DNA from: MFD04580-c1 sp963702995
Lineage (GTDB): Bacteria > Planctomycetota > Phycisphaerae > Tepidisphaerales > Tepidisphaeraceae
Assembly (NCBI GenBank): GCA_963702995.1
Contig: OY969783.1
Coordinates: forward strand, 2,914,001 to 2,978,000
Direction: 5' to 3'
DNA: 64,000 nt
Shown: piece by piece, positions 38,111 through 47,155 of the stretch
Layout of the letters: each line of letters starts with the position of its first letter
How positions within the stretch are numbered: the stretch's first letter is position 1
Notes under the pieces: generated by a model
What the model saw: only the letters and a program-made list of their open reading frames with translations
Databases searched by the model: none
What the model was told of the DNA's origin: nothing
Translations under genes and position numbers: made by a program

Positions 38111-38126
38111 TGGCCTGCGCTTTGCA
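38111..38126 (+). promoter_or_regulatory. Sigma-54 (-24/-12)-like promoter upstream of the CHASE kinase
   Basis: TGGCCTG-CGCT-TTGCA matches the sigma-54 consensus TGGCACG-N4-TTGCW, with the invariant GG and GC ten bases apart. It lies 84 bases before the kinase gene and 47 bases after the allophanate hydrolase stop. A sigma-54 activator is encoded next to the kinase. Not experimentally supported; short GC-rich matches can arise by chance. Confidence 0.45.
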
Positions 38127-38209
38127 TTGGCAGGACGAGGCGGCCTTGCGGACCGCATTCGCTGCTTTTTTAAGCGACAGGGGTCCCTAGCCGACTTTCG
38201 GGCATACGA

Positions 38210-41200
38210 ATGACTGTTCTTTGCGCCCTTAAGCGGATCGCGAAGGCGATTGCGGTTGCATTCCCCTCTCGCCCGAGTCGCGCTGCGCTACCGGCCGTCG
38301 TCGTCGCCGGCCTCCTGATCACTTACACGCTTTACCGATGCGTCAATCTGTGGGAGGCCCGGACCCTCCGCAGCGAGGTCACCTCGCGCCTCGCGAACGG
38401 GCGCAGGTCCTTGAGACCAAAGTCCTGCGCTCGATGGACGTGCTGAACTCCATCGAATCATTGTTCGCCACGCGACGATCGACCTCTAAGCTTCGCCAGC
38501 CCGGGGCGCCGGCCGATCTGGGCGTCACCCGCGAGGAATTCGCGCTGTTCGTCAGCCGGCCGCTCTGGCAACAGCCCGAGATGATGGCGCTCGGCTGGCA
38601 CCGCGCGTCCCGGCGGCCGCTCGTTCCGACTACGAGGCCGCCGCTCAACGCGATGGCCTTACCAAATTTACCTTCACCGAGTTCGGCGCTTCCGGAACGA
38701 CCGAACCGGCACCGCTTCGAAACGAGTACTTCCCGGTCTACTACATCGAGCCGGGCCCGAAGAACGCCGCGGTAATGGGGTATGACCTCGGGTCCGACGT
38801 AACCCGCCGCCACGCCCTGGAGCGCGCGTGCGACACGGGGATGCCCGTCGCCACGCCCCCGCTGCGGCTGGTCCAACCGACCGACGGTCGCCTCGGCGTG
38901 ATCGTCTATCGCCCCGTGTTTGACCCGGAGGCCCCCGCCGATGGAGCGGCCGCCCAGACGCCCGCCGGCAGGCGGCAGCGCCTGATGGGCTACACGTCAG
39001 CCGTTTTCCGGATTGATGAACTCCTGAAATCCTCGTTATCGGACCTTCCCGCCCAGGGCCTGAACGTTCGCGTCGCCGAAGCGACCCCCCGTGGCGATAC
39101 CGTCTACCGCCTGGAGAGCGCCAAGGAGGCCGGGTCCCCCGAGAACCTTACCCGCGCCAGGAGAACGCGGCCGGTCGGGCGTCGCTGGACGGACTGGCCT
39201 CGCTCGATATCGCCGGCAACCGCTGGGACCTCATCCTCACCCCCACGGCTCCATTCGTGGACGCACACTCCAGCGGGCAGTCGCGGACGATCCTCATCAC
39301 CGGGCTCCTCACCACGCTCCTGCTGACCGGCTACCTGTACAGCGGGCTTCGCCGCACGGCCGAAATCGAGCGGCGCGTCATCGAGCGAACGGCGCAACTG
39401 TCGGCCGAGGTCGCGGAGCGAAAGCGCGCCGAGGCGACCGCGCGCCTGGCGGAAGCCCAGTATCGCGGGATTTTCGAGAACGCGGTCGAAGGGATGTTCC
39501 AGACCACGCCCGACGGCCGCTACATCACGGCCAACCGCGCGCTGGCGGGCATCTACGGATATGACTCGATCGAGCGGCTGGTCTCGGACCTGACGAACAT
39601 CGCGGGGCAGCTCTATGTCGAGCCTGGCCGCCGCGAACAGTTCGTGCGGGACGTCCAGCAGCGCGGCGAGGTCGCCGAGTTTGAGTCACAGGTCTTCCGC
39701 CGCGACGGCGTGGTCATCTGGATCTCGGAGAACGCCCGGGCCGTGCGCGACGCCCGCGGCGTTGTGCTCTATTACGAAGGCGCGGTGGTGGATATCACCA
39801 GCCGCAAGGAGGCCGAAGGGTCGCTGCGCCGCAGCCGCGACCTGCTCGAAGCGCGGGTCATGGAGCGGACGCGCGAGCTGGCCGAGACCAACGCCGCCCT
39901 CCAGGCCGAAGTGGCCGAACGTCGCCGCGCCGAGGACGCGGCCGAGGCGGCGAACCGCGCCAAAAGCGCCTTCCTCGCCAGCATGAGCCACGAGATCCGC
40001 ACGCCGATGAACGCGATCCTCGGCTACGCCCAGATCCTTCGGCGCGACACGGGCCTCTGCCGGACCCACCGCGAAGCCCTGGCGACGATCATCGCCAGCG
40101 GCAACCACCTGATGGGCCTTCTGAACGACGTGCTCGACCTTTCCAAGATCGAGGCCGGCCACGCCGAGCTGCGGCCGACGTCCTTTAACCTGCCGGAGCT
40201 TGTTCGCGACCTCGACGCGATGTTCCGCCACAAGTGCGTTCAGCGCGGCTTGGAACTGCGAATCGACACCGACTTCGGGCCCGGCGGCGTGGCCTGCGGG
40301 CTGGGGCTCGTCGCCGACGTGCGGAAGCTGCGGCAGGTCCTGATCAACCTTCTGGGCAACGCGGTGAAGTTTACGGATGCCGGGTCGGTGACGCTGCGGA
40401 TCACCGCCGACGAGGGGGCGGCCGCCGGGATCGGCCGCTTCCGCTTCGAGGTCGTCGATACGGGCGTCGGCATCGCCCCGCAGATGTGCGCGGCGATTTT
40501 CGAGCCGTTCCAGCAGGCCCACGCCGACGAACGCCGCGGCGGGACCGGCCTGGGCTTGACCATCGCCCGGCAGATCATCGAAAAAATGGGGGGTGAGCTG
40601 GTCGTCGCGTCGAGCGCTGGCGCGGGCTCCTCGTTCTACTTCACCCTCGACCTGCCGCGCGAGCGCGTGGCCGCTCCGGCGATCGGGTGCGGCGGGGCGC
40701 TGGAGCCTGCCCACACTTTCGGGGCCGACGGCGCACGGCTGGCGCCCGGCCACGTCGTCCACGCTTTGATCGTCGAAGACATCCTTGAAAACCGCCATGT
40801 GATGACGGAGCTGCTTCGGCAGGCCGGCTGCCGCGTCACCGCGACCGAGAATGGCCTCCTGGGCCTGAAGGTGGCTGCTCAACACAGGCCCGACATCATC
40901 TTCATCGACATCCTGATGCCCGGCATCGACGGTGTGGAAGCCGCTCGCCGGCTCCGCGCCCTCCCTGGGGGAGAGCGGTTCAAGCTCGTCGCGACGTCCG
41001 CCAGCGTGCTCAATCAGGAACAGGAAGCGTGCCTTGTCGCCGGCTTTGACGACTTTATCCCCAAGCCCGTGCAGGCCGAAAGGCTCTACCAGTCGCTGGG
41101 TCGCTTGCTGGGAGTGGAGTTTGAGGCGCCGGTCGCCGCCAACGCCGTCGATGTCTTGCCGATGCAGTTTGATGGCCTCCCGACCGATTTGTTGCCCGAG

Positions 41201-41509
41201 CCACTCCGCGCTCGTATCGTTGCGGCCGCCGAGTTCTACAGCGTGACCGAGATCAGACGGTGCGTCGAAGAGGTGGACCGGCTCGGCGTGGCGGCCCGGC
41301 CCCTCGCCGAATTTCTTCGGCGCTCGGTTCATCACTACGACATGCCGGCGATCGTCCGCGCCCTAACGCTTTCACTGCCGGTCGATCCGAAGCCGGCTGA
41401 TTCGGAGCTGACGACCGCCGCAACCGTCGCCGGCGGCGCATCACCCCGCGGCGGCGAGATCATGCGGCCGCGTGCCCCGCGCCATCGGGGCCGCCGCCTG
41501 GCGATCTAA
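38210..41509 (+). CDS. CHASE-PAS hybrid sensor histidine kinase with receiver domain, three frameshifts at 5' end
   Basis: About 1100 residues once joined. A first membrane helix (ALPAVVVAGLLITYTLYRCV) is followed by a periplasmic CHASE domain (PRVPAAARSDYEAAAQ, MGYDLGSDVTRRHALERACD, GVIVYRPVFD), a second helix (TILITGLLTTLLLTGYLYSG), then PAS (IFENAVEGMFQTTPDGRYIT), HisKA (FLASMSHEIRTPMNAILGYA), ATPase boxes (LGNAVKFTDAG, DTGVGIAP, GGTGLGLTIARQII) and a receiver (FIDILMPGIDG). The frame breaks near 38392, 38600 and 39158; each is restored by one base. CHASE domains sense small molecules, so this protein may detect the imported substrate. The response regulator follows at 41616. Confidence 0.82.
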
Positions 41510-41615
41510 TCGCATTGAGAGCCGATGTGCTGTTCGGGGGAGGGGGATCCGCGGCGTCAGGGGAATGCCGGCGAACGACGGCAGCCCGGTGGGCCTCGGC
41601 GGCCGATGTGAATTC

Positions 41616-43279
41616 ATGAACAACCGACTCGCCACGCTGACTCCCCTCAATGATGTTCCGGGCGACGTTGCGCCTGGCCCGGGAGAGGCTGCCGCCGGCA
41701 CTGCGGAGGCCTTGAACGGCGTCGGGCCCGGTCATGCCGGCCGCATCCTCATCGTCGATGACACCCCGGCGAACCTTGATGTCCTGGGCCAGGTGTTGGA
41801 AGCCAACCATTATCACGTGCTGGCCGCGCCGTCGGGCGAAGTGGCCCTGCGGGTCGCGGAAGCCGCCCGGCCCGACCTGATCCTGATGGACGTCATGATG
41901 CCCGGGCTGAACGGGTACGACGTCTGCCGCCGGCTCAAGAGCTCGAGGTCGACCGCCGGGATCCCGGTCCTTTTTCTCAGCGCCCGCGACGAGATCAGCA
42001 GCCTGGTCCAGGGCTTTGAGTCCGGGGCGGTCGATTACGTCGCCAAGCCGTTCGACCCGGAGGAGGTCCTTCACCGCGTCGCGGTCCACCTGAAGATCTC
42101 GCGGCTGGCGCTCGAGCTGCTTCAGAAGAACCAGGAGCTTCAGGCCCGATCCGATGAGCTGCAGCTCGCCAACGAGGCGCTGCGGGAGGAAATGCGCAAG
42201 CGCGAGCGCGCGAGACCGCGCTGGCGGCCGCCGACCAGAAGCTCAGCGCCATCACCGATCGCGAGGCCGAACGATGGGGCATCGCCGGGTTCGTCGGCAA
42301 GAGCCGCACGATCAATGACATTCTGCGCGACGTGCGGCGGGTCCAGAATTTCGGCTCCGTCAACGTCCTGGTCACCGGCGAGAGCGGGACGGGCAAAGAG
42401 CTGGTCGCGCGGGCGATCCACTTTGGCAGCACCCGCGCCAAGGGGCCGTTCATCGCGGTCAACTGCGTGGCGATCCCGGAAGAGCTGGCGGAGTCGATGT
42501 TGTTCGGCCACCTGCGCGGGGCGTTCACCGGCGCGACAATGGACCGGAAGGGGTATTTCGAGCTTGCCGACGGCGGGACGCTCTTCCTTGATGAGATCGG
42601 CGACATGCCGGTCACGCTGCAGGCCAAGCTCCTCCGCGTGCTGGAGGACGGCCGCGTGACGCCGCTGGGGTCGAGCCGCGAGAAACAGGTTGACGTGCGC
42701 ATCGTCGCGGCGACCAACGCCGACCTGGACGCCCAGATCGCATCGGGCGCGTTCCGGCAGGACCTTTATTTCCGGCTTGCGCAGTTCTCGGTGCAGGCGC
42801 CGCCGCTGCGGGCACGGCCCGAGGACATCCCGCTGCTGGCCCAGCATTTCCTGAAGGTTTTCGCCGAAGAGATGGGCCTGGCGGTGCCTCGGATCACCGC
42901 CGAAGCGCTGGCGGCGCTGGCCGCTCATGATTTCCCGGGGAACGTGCGCAAGCTGAAGAATTCGATCGAGCGGGCGCTGATCGAAAGCGGCGGGGCCGAC
43001 ATCCGCGCGTCGCACCTGATCCTCGGCCCGTCACGCCGCCACGGAGCGGGCGGCCTCTCGCAGCCGGGGGTCGCGGGGACGGCCAAGCCGCTGTCGCCTC
43101 CCGGGGCCGTCGGCGTCAGCACTGACGCCGCCGAGTTGCCGCTGAACCTTGAGGCGGCCGAGAACCTCTTGATCAAGCGGGCGCTGGCCGAAACCGGCGG
43201 CAACATCGCTGAAGCGGCGCGGCGCCTGGGGATCAACCGAACGCGCATCTACCGGAAGCTTGGCGAGCGGACGACATAG
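41616..43279 (+). CDS. Sigma-54-dependent response regulator (REC-AAA+-Fis), frameshifted
   Basis: About 550 residues. The receiver domain (RILIVDDTPANLDVLGQVLE, LILMDVMMPGLNGYDVCRRL, VDYVAKPFDPEEV) leads via a coiled coil into a sigma-54 AAA+ domain: Walker A VTGESGTGKEL, the sigma-54 contact loop GAFTGAT, and Walker B GGTLFLDEIGDMP. A Fis-type helix-turn-helix ends it (AEAARRLGINRTRIYRKLGE). Near 42212 the frame shifts (RERA / ETALAAADQKLSAITDREAE), one base. Such NtrC-like activators open sigma-54 promoters, often for nitrogen scavenging. It lies 106 bases after the hybrid kinase, its probable partner, and upstream of the BMP-ABC/biuret genes, with a -24/-12-like site at 43824. Confidence 0.88.
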
Positions 43280-43316
43280 TGGGCCACTCCACCAGGAGCT
43301 TCGGCCCCGATCTGGA

Positions 43317-43408
43317 GTGCCGCCGGTGCCCTCACCGGCGGTGTTGCCGGCCGCAAAAAAGCCCTGCCGGCGAGGGCACCGGCGGCACGTCGGACGGCAT
43401 CGCCGCAC
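43317..43408. repeat. 92-bp hairpin element, copy 1
   Basis: Long complementary arms (left gtgccgccggtgccctcacc, right ggcgagggcaccggcggcac) surround a short spacer; outside the right arm, gtcggacggcatcgc is also conserved. A second copy lies at 59457-59551. Each is in intergenic DNA just past a gene stop. This looks like a MITE-like or REP-like dispersed palindrome. Confidence 0.7.
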
Positions 43409-43587
43409 GCCCGCTCACTTTCATGGAATGGTCTGCCGGGCGTTCGGTTGTCGCCAAGGGGGCTCGCGCCGGCACCGACTGGTCCGCGTAGGTACGTCTG
43501 CGGCTCGTCTCCCCTCAGAACCTCTTGACCACCGACCCGCCGCGGCTTCGAGAGGGCGGCCGACGCTCCCACCGGGCTACGCTTCGC

Positions 43588-43673
43588 GTTTTTCCCTTGG
43601 CGTCCTTGGCGTGTTGGCGTTCATTTCTCCGCCCGCCAGAAGCCAAGTGAACGCCGCGACGCCGAGGGAAAAC
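43588..43673. repeat. Inverted-repeat element of the 'cgccaagg' type
   Basis: The left arm gtttttcccttggcgtcctt (continuing to ggcgttca at 43623) pairs with the right arm tgaacgccgcgacgccgagg followed by gaaaac at 43673. Similar degenerate units are seen near 18330-18380. Non-coding. Confidence 0.5.
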
Positions 43674-43823
43674 CGCCCAGTAAGCCATGCTACGAGGTTC
43701 GCCCGGGGCGCTGTTGCAGGTGTATGTCACAGTACGAGTGCAACACCCCGCAAACGAGGATCGGCCCTCGTGGCTGCGCGTTTAACATCTTTACGAATAT
43801 ACAGTTGTCGCTGACACACCCGG

Positions 43824-43839
43824 ATGGCACGCCGCTTGT
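43824..43839 (+). promoter_or_regulatory. Sigma-54 (-24/-12)-like promoter upstream of the outer-membrane barrel
   Basis: TGGCACG-CCGC-TTGTC: the -24 half is a perfect match (TGGCACG), spacing is exact, and the -12 half has TTGT instead of TTGC. It lies 240 bases before the outer-membrane gene at 44080 and 545 bases after the sigma-54 activator. Between 43839 and 44080 there is room for a long untranslated leader. The single mismatch in -12 weakens the case. Confidence 0.4.
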
Positions 43840-44079
43840 CTTAGGGCGAGTTGGAACGGCTTTCGTTGGTCGATGCTGTGGCTCAGGCCCTTCTCCGCGG
43901 ACAGGGCTCCCGCCTTAAGCGGCCTGGGTTGCGAATTGACAGCTCTGGCGCATCAAGGGCCAAGGCACACGACGGGGCCGCCTGCCACGCCGCGCCATCA
44001 CACAGTTGCGGGTTCTGAGGGAACACCTCCCTCCAGGCATGGGGCCGCCCGCTTTTCGATTCGGGAAGGATTGACCGAC

Positions 44080-45183
44080 ATGTCCGCAAAGTCTGAATCA
44101 CCCTCCAGCTTTTCGTTTTCCCGCGCTGCTGGGCAACCTCGCCGCGCACGCGCCGCCGCCGCACGACGGCTGTTCGTCGCGGTTGCAGGGCTTGCCGCCG
44201 GCGCCCTGGCGACCGCCTCGACCGCCCACGCGGAAAGCCGCGACCTTCCCGGCCCGGAGAGCCTGACGCTCCGCCCGGTGGTTGCCAGCGACGCCGGCAA
44301 CGACGCGGCAATGTCAACGCCCTCCACCGACCCCGTCTTCCTCGCCGAGATGGCGGCCACTGAAGAGAAGCCAAACATCCACGGCTTCATCGAGTCGCCG
44401 TTCAAGACCTCCTATATCACGCCCCGCGGCCTGGTCGTTGAGAACGCCGGGGTGGTCTGGCAGCCGGTCGGCGGCATCGTCTTCCCGATCGGCGACGCCG
44501 GCCCGGTGAAGGGGATCACGTTCGTCACGGGCATCTGGAACAGCGTCAACACCGCCCAGGGCGACCCGAAAGTGGGCGCCTGGAACGAAATGGACGTCTT
44601 CGCCAGCTTCTCGGGCAACGTCGATAAGTTCTCGGCCACGCTCACCTACGGGGCCTGGAACTTCCCCAACTCGACCATCAACAAGCCCTCGACCGAGCAC
44701 GTCGCCGACCTGAAAGTCAGCTACGACGACACCGGCATGTTCGGCGATTCGATGATCGCCCTTCATCCGTACTTCGACTTCTTCTACTCGATCTCGGGCA
44801 GCTCGAACGTCGTCAACGGCAAGAACGGCAGCACCTACTACTTCGAAATCGGCTGCGCTCCCAGCTACACCTACAAGGCCATCGAGAACTACCCGCTCAC
44901 CCTCTCGTTCCCGGTCTACATTTCGGTAGGCCCCGAAGGGTACTGGGGCCGTGGTGACAGCGCCTTCACCGCCCCGGACGGGAACCTCGGTGTCCTCTCG
45001 GCGGCCGCCAAGCTCGAAGTGCCGCTGCCGATCCCGGCCCGCTACGGCTACTGGCATGCCGACGCCAGCGTCATCTATTACCACCTCTTCAACGACGCCC
45101 TGCTCCGCGCCGGCACGCTCCTCAGCGGCAACACGGATCGGGACATCGTGCAGGGGACCATCGGCGTCGGCGTGAACTTCTAA
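44080..45183 (+). CDS. Outer-membrane beta-barrel protein, putative uptake porin of the BMP-ABC operon
   Basis: 367 residues from ATG 44080 with GGGAAGGA nine bases upstream. A long basic leader and signal peptide (RRLFVAVAGLAAGALATAST-AHA) are followed by alternating amphipathic strands rich in Tyr, Trp and Asn (KFSATLTYGAWNFPNSTINK, SMIALHPYFDFFYSISGSSN, YPLTLSFPVYISVGPEGYWG). It ends in a C-terminal strand with Phe (TIGVGVNF), as in outer-membrane barrels. I do not recognise a named family. It lies between the sigma-54 regulator and the substrate-binding protein, which suggests it admits the same substrate through the outer membrane. Confidence 0.65.
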   Translation: MSAKSESPSSFSFSRAAGQPRRARAAAARRLFVAVAGLAAGALATASTAHAESRDLPGPESLTLRPVVASDAGNDAAMSTPSTDPVFLAEMAATEEKPNIHGFIESPFKTSYITPRGLVVENAGVVWQPVGGIVFPIGDAGPVKGITFVTGIWNSVNTAQGDPKVGAWNEMDVFASFSGNVDKFSATLTYGAWNFPNSTINKPSTEHVADLKVSYDDTGMFGDSMIALHPYFDFFYSISGSSNVVNGKNGSTYYFEIGCAPSYTYKAIENYPLTLSFPVYISVGPEGYWGRGDSAFTAPDGNLGVLSAAAKLEVPLPIPARYGYWHADASVIYYHLFNDALLRAGTLLSGNTDRDIVQGTIGVGVNF

Positions 45184-45260
45184 AGCCGCCACCATCGCAC
45201 CAGCCGGCGGCGCCGAGGCGGGCCATTCCGGCCCGCGGCGACCCCAGAGCCCACACCAGC

Positions 45261-45294
45261 CGCGCGAGCCCGGGCGTGATGCCCGGCTCGCGCG
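45261..45294 (+). terminator. GC-rich hairpin after the outer-membrane barrel gene
   Basis: A 14-bp stem (cgcgcgagcc...gggc / gcccggctcgcgcg) with one bulged C and the loop gtgat. It lies 78 bases past the stop codon and may terminate or attenuate before the BMP operon. There is no T-run after it. Confidence 0.5.
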
Positions 45295-45488
45295 GCCGGG
45301 CGACGGGGGAACAGCCGCCGCGGGCTCAACGCCGCGGGCATTTCATACTCATTAGGGCCTCGCACACCCCGAACTGTCGGGCTGGGAGAGGCCGCGCTTT
45401 GGCGGAACTTGAATCACTGCCGGCCCTTCACCGGCCCGGCCCTTTGCCGGCTTTGCCACGTGGATCACGGGGCCAACCAAGGAAAAAC

Positions 45489-46673
45489 ATGAACCTCGCA
45501 CGCTCTCTGCGCCAAGCGGTCATGCCGCTTGCCGCGTCATTCCCCAAGCTTCTCACCGCCGCCTGTGTCGCGGCGGCCGTTTCGATTTCCACCGGCTGCA
45601 GCAAGCCCGGGAGCGCCGACTCCGGCGGCACGCCCACGACCGGCAGCTCGTCCAAGCCCGTGACGGTCGGCTACCTGTACGTCGGCACGAAGGATGACTA
45701 TGGCTACAACCAGGCCCACGCCCAGGGTGCGGCCGAGGTCAAGAAACTCCCCGGCGTGAAAGTCGTCGAGGCGGAACAGATCAAGGAAGACGAAAGCTGC
45801 GAACAGACAATGGAGGCGATGGTCAAGCAGCAGGGCGCTACCCTGATCTTCGCCACGTCGTTCGGCTACTTCGACCCGCACGTGAAGAAGGTCGCCGCCA
45901 AGTTCCCCGATGTGACGTTCCTCCACGCCGGCGGCACCGTGAAGGACGGCGATCCGAGCAATGTCGGCACCTACTTCGCCTACATCGACGAACTCGAATA
46001 CCTCTGCGGCATGGTGGCGGGCAAGGCAAGCAAGAGCAACAAGCTCGGGTACATCGCCGCCAAGCCGATTACGCCGGTCCTTCGAGATATCAACGCGTTC
46101 GAGTTGGGCGCCAAGAGCGTCAACCCGGCCGCGACGACGACGGTCATCTTCACGGGCGACTGGTTCCAGCCGTCCGTCGAGGCCAACGCCGTCAACACCC
46201 TCGCCGACCAGGGAATTGACGTGGTCACCGGGCACATCGACAGCCCCAAGGCGATGATCCAGCAGGCCGACAAGCGCGGGATCTTCGTCTGCGGGTATCA
46301 CGCAAACGGCGCCGACCTGGCCCCCACCCACTACCTGACCGGGGCCGAATGGGACTGGGCCCCCATGAACAAGACGTTCGTCACCGACTACCAGGCCGGG
46401 AAGGACAAGCCCAAAAACTTCACCGGCAGCCTGAAGGATGGCTCCGTGAAGCTCTCGCCCTATGGCCCGATGGTCACCGACGAGACCAAGAAGGCCGTCG
46501 AAGCGATCAAGGCGCAGATGGTCGCGGGGACCTTTAAGATGTTCAAAGGCCCGCTCAAGGACAACAAGGGGAATGAAGTGATCCCCGCCGGCAAGGAGAT
46601 CGAAGACCAGGCGGGTGAGCTGTGGGGCATGAAGTACCTCGTGGAAGGCGTCAACGGCAGCACCGGAAGCTGA
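45489..46673 (+). CDS. BMP-family ABC transporter substrate-binding lipoprotein
   Basis: 394 residues. A signal peptide ends in the lipobox VSISTGC, so the protein is anchored in the membrane. The mature part is a BMP/PnrA-type binding protein: VTVGYLYVGTKDDYGYNQAH at the start, TLIFATSFGYFDPHVKKVAA, DELEYLCGMVAGKASKSNKL and FVCGYHANGADLAPTHYLTG. Classical members bind purine nucleosides; other members bind different small nitrogen compounds. Here the operon also encodes a biuret hydrolase-like enzyme, so biuret is a candidate ligand (inference). AAGGA sits in front of the ATG at 45489. A strong terminator follows at 46710; the permeases start 483 bases later. Confidence 0.9.
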   Translation: MNLARSLRQAVMPLAASFPKLLTAACVAAAVSISTGCSKPGSADSGGTPTTGSSSKPVTVGYLYVGTKDDYGYNQAHAQGAAEVKKLPGVKVVEAEQIKEDESCEQTMEAMVKQQGATLIFATSFGYFDPHVKKVAAKFPDVTFLHAGGTVKDGDPSNVGTYFAYIDELEYLCGMVAGKASKSNKLGYIAAKPITPVLRDINAFELGAKSVNPAATTTVIFTGDWFQPSVEANAVNTLADQGIDVVTGHIDSPKAMIQQADKRGIFVCGYHANGADLAPTHYLTGAEWDWAPMNKTFVTDYQAGKDKPKNFTGSLKDGSVKLSPYGPMVTDETKKAVEAIKAQMVAGTFKMFKGPLKDNKGNEVIPAGKEIEDQAGELWGMKYLVEGVNGSTGS

Positions 46674-46709
46674 GTGGGTGGCGACGTCCCCTTAGCGCCG
46701 ATCAGGCGG

Positions 46710-46737
46710 AGGGCTCGGGCGGGTCTGCCCGAGCCCT
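46710..46737 (+). terminator. Hairpin terminator after the BMP gene
   Basis: A perfect 11-bp stem (agggctcgggc / gcccgagccct) with a six-base loop, 37 bases past the stop codon. It would let the binding-protein gene be transcribed in excess over the downstream permease genes, a common arrangement for ABC importers. Confidence 0.75.
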
Positions 46738-47155
46738 TCCGCCGCTGCAAGGGCCGCGGCCGCCGAAGGGTTCCAAAAAGCCGCCGCACCGGGGCTGCCC
46801 GTCAGCGGCGACGATCGATCGACCTGCATACAGGAGAGATCCGAAGCCCGGAATTCAATGGAAGTTCAAAGAGGACAAAGCGGGGAACGCCGCAGTCGCT
46901 TGCACTCGGTTCCTTCTTTTCCCCTTGGTCATCCCCTCGGATTTCGTGCTTGGGACTTCGATCGTCCCTTGACGCCGCGGTACACCGGTAGCCATGCAGC
47001 GCTAGCAACCGGCCGCTTTTCACTCGCCGCACTGAACCGTGGCGCCACGGGGCTCGGGCCGGCGCGGTGCCCGAGTACCCCGAGTTTGCCAGCACCCAGC
47101 GCGTCCACCGTTTTTCCGACAAGCCATCCCTCTACAAGTGAGTTCGGAGCGCCGC
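46738..47155. other. Intergenic region between the BMP gene and permeases, with a repeat relative
   Basis: No gene seen. Around 46850-46970 the sequence resembles the 'aaatccgaa' elements (gaagcccggaattcaatgga; ttccttcttttccccttggt; cggatttcgtgcttgggact). A promoter or processing site for the permease genes should lie here, but I could not identify one. No sigma-54-like site was found. Confidence 0.4.

Larger units (their letters stand above)
43280..44079. other. 800-bp intergenic region with two palindromic elements and a sigma-54-like promoter
   Basis: Largely non-coding. It holds the hairpin element at 43317-43408 (second copy at 59457), an inverted repeat at 43588-43673, an AT-rich patch near 43780-43805 (tttaacatctttacgaatat) and the -24/-12-like site at 43824-43839 for the outer-membrane protein gene. 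A 64-residue frame across 43724-43918 lacks coding character. Confidence 0.5.

Noticed and set aside
39686..41335. Minus-strand frame of about 549 codons opposite the hybrid kinase
   Set aside because: His/Gly/Arg-rich shadow of a well-conserved kinase-receiver protein; no start site or domain.
38210..41509. Diguanylate cyclase activity in the CHASE protein
   Set aside because: No GGDEF or EAL motif; the H, N and G boxes show a kinase.
43321..43409. Possible CRISPR-like repeat because of the repeated ccggtg units
   Set aside because: There is one hairpin with complementary arms and no regularly spaced direct repeats or spacers; the second copy is a single hairpin 16 kb away.
44080..45183. 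Outer-membrane barrel as a urea or amide channel of the AmiS/UreI type
   Set aside because: It is a beta-barrel with signal peptide and amphipathic strands, not a helical inner-membrane channel.
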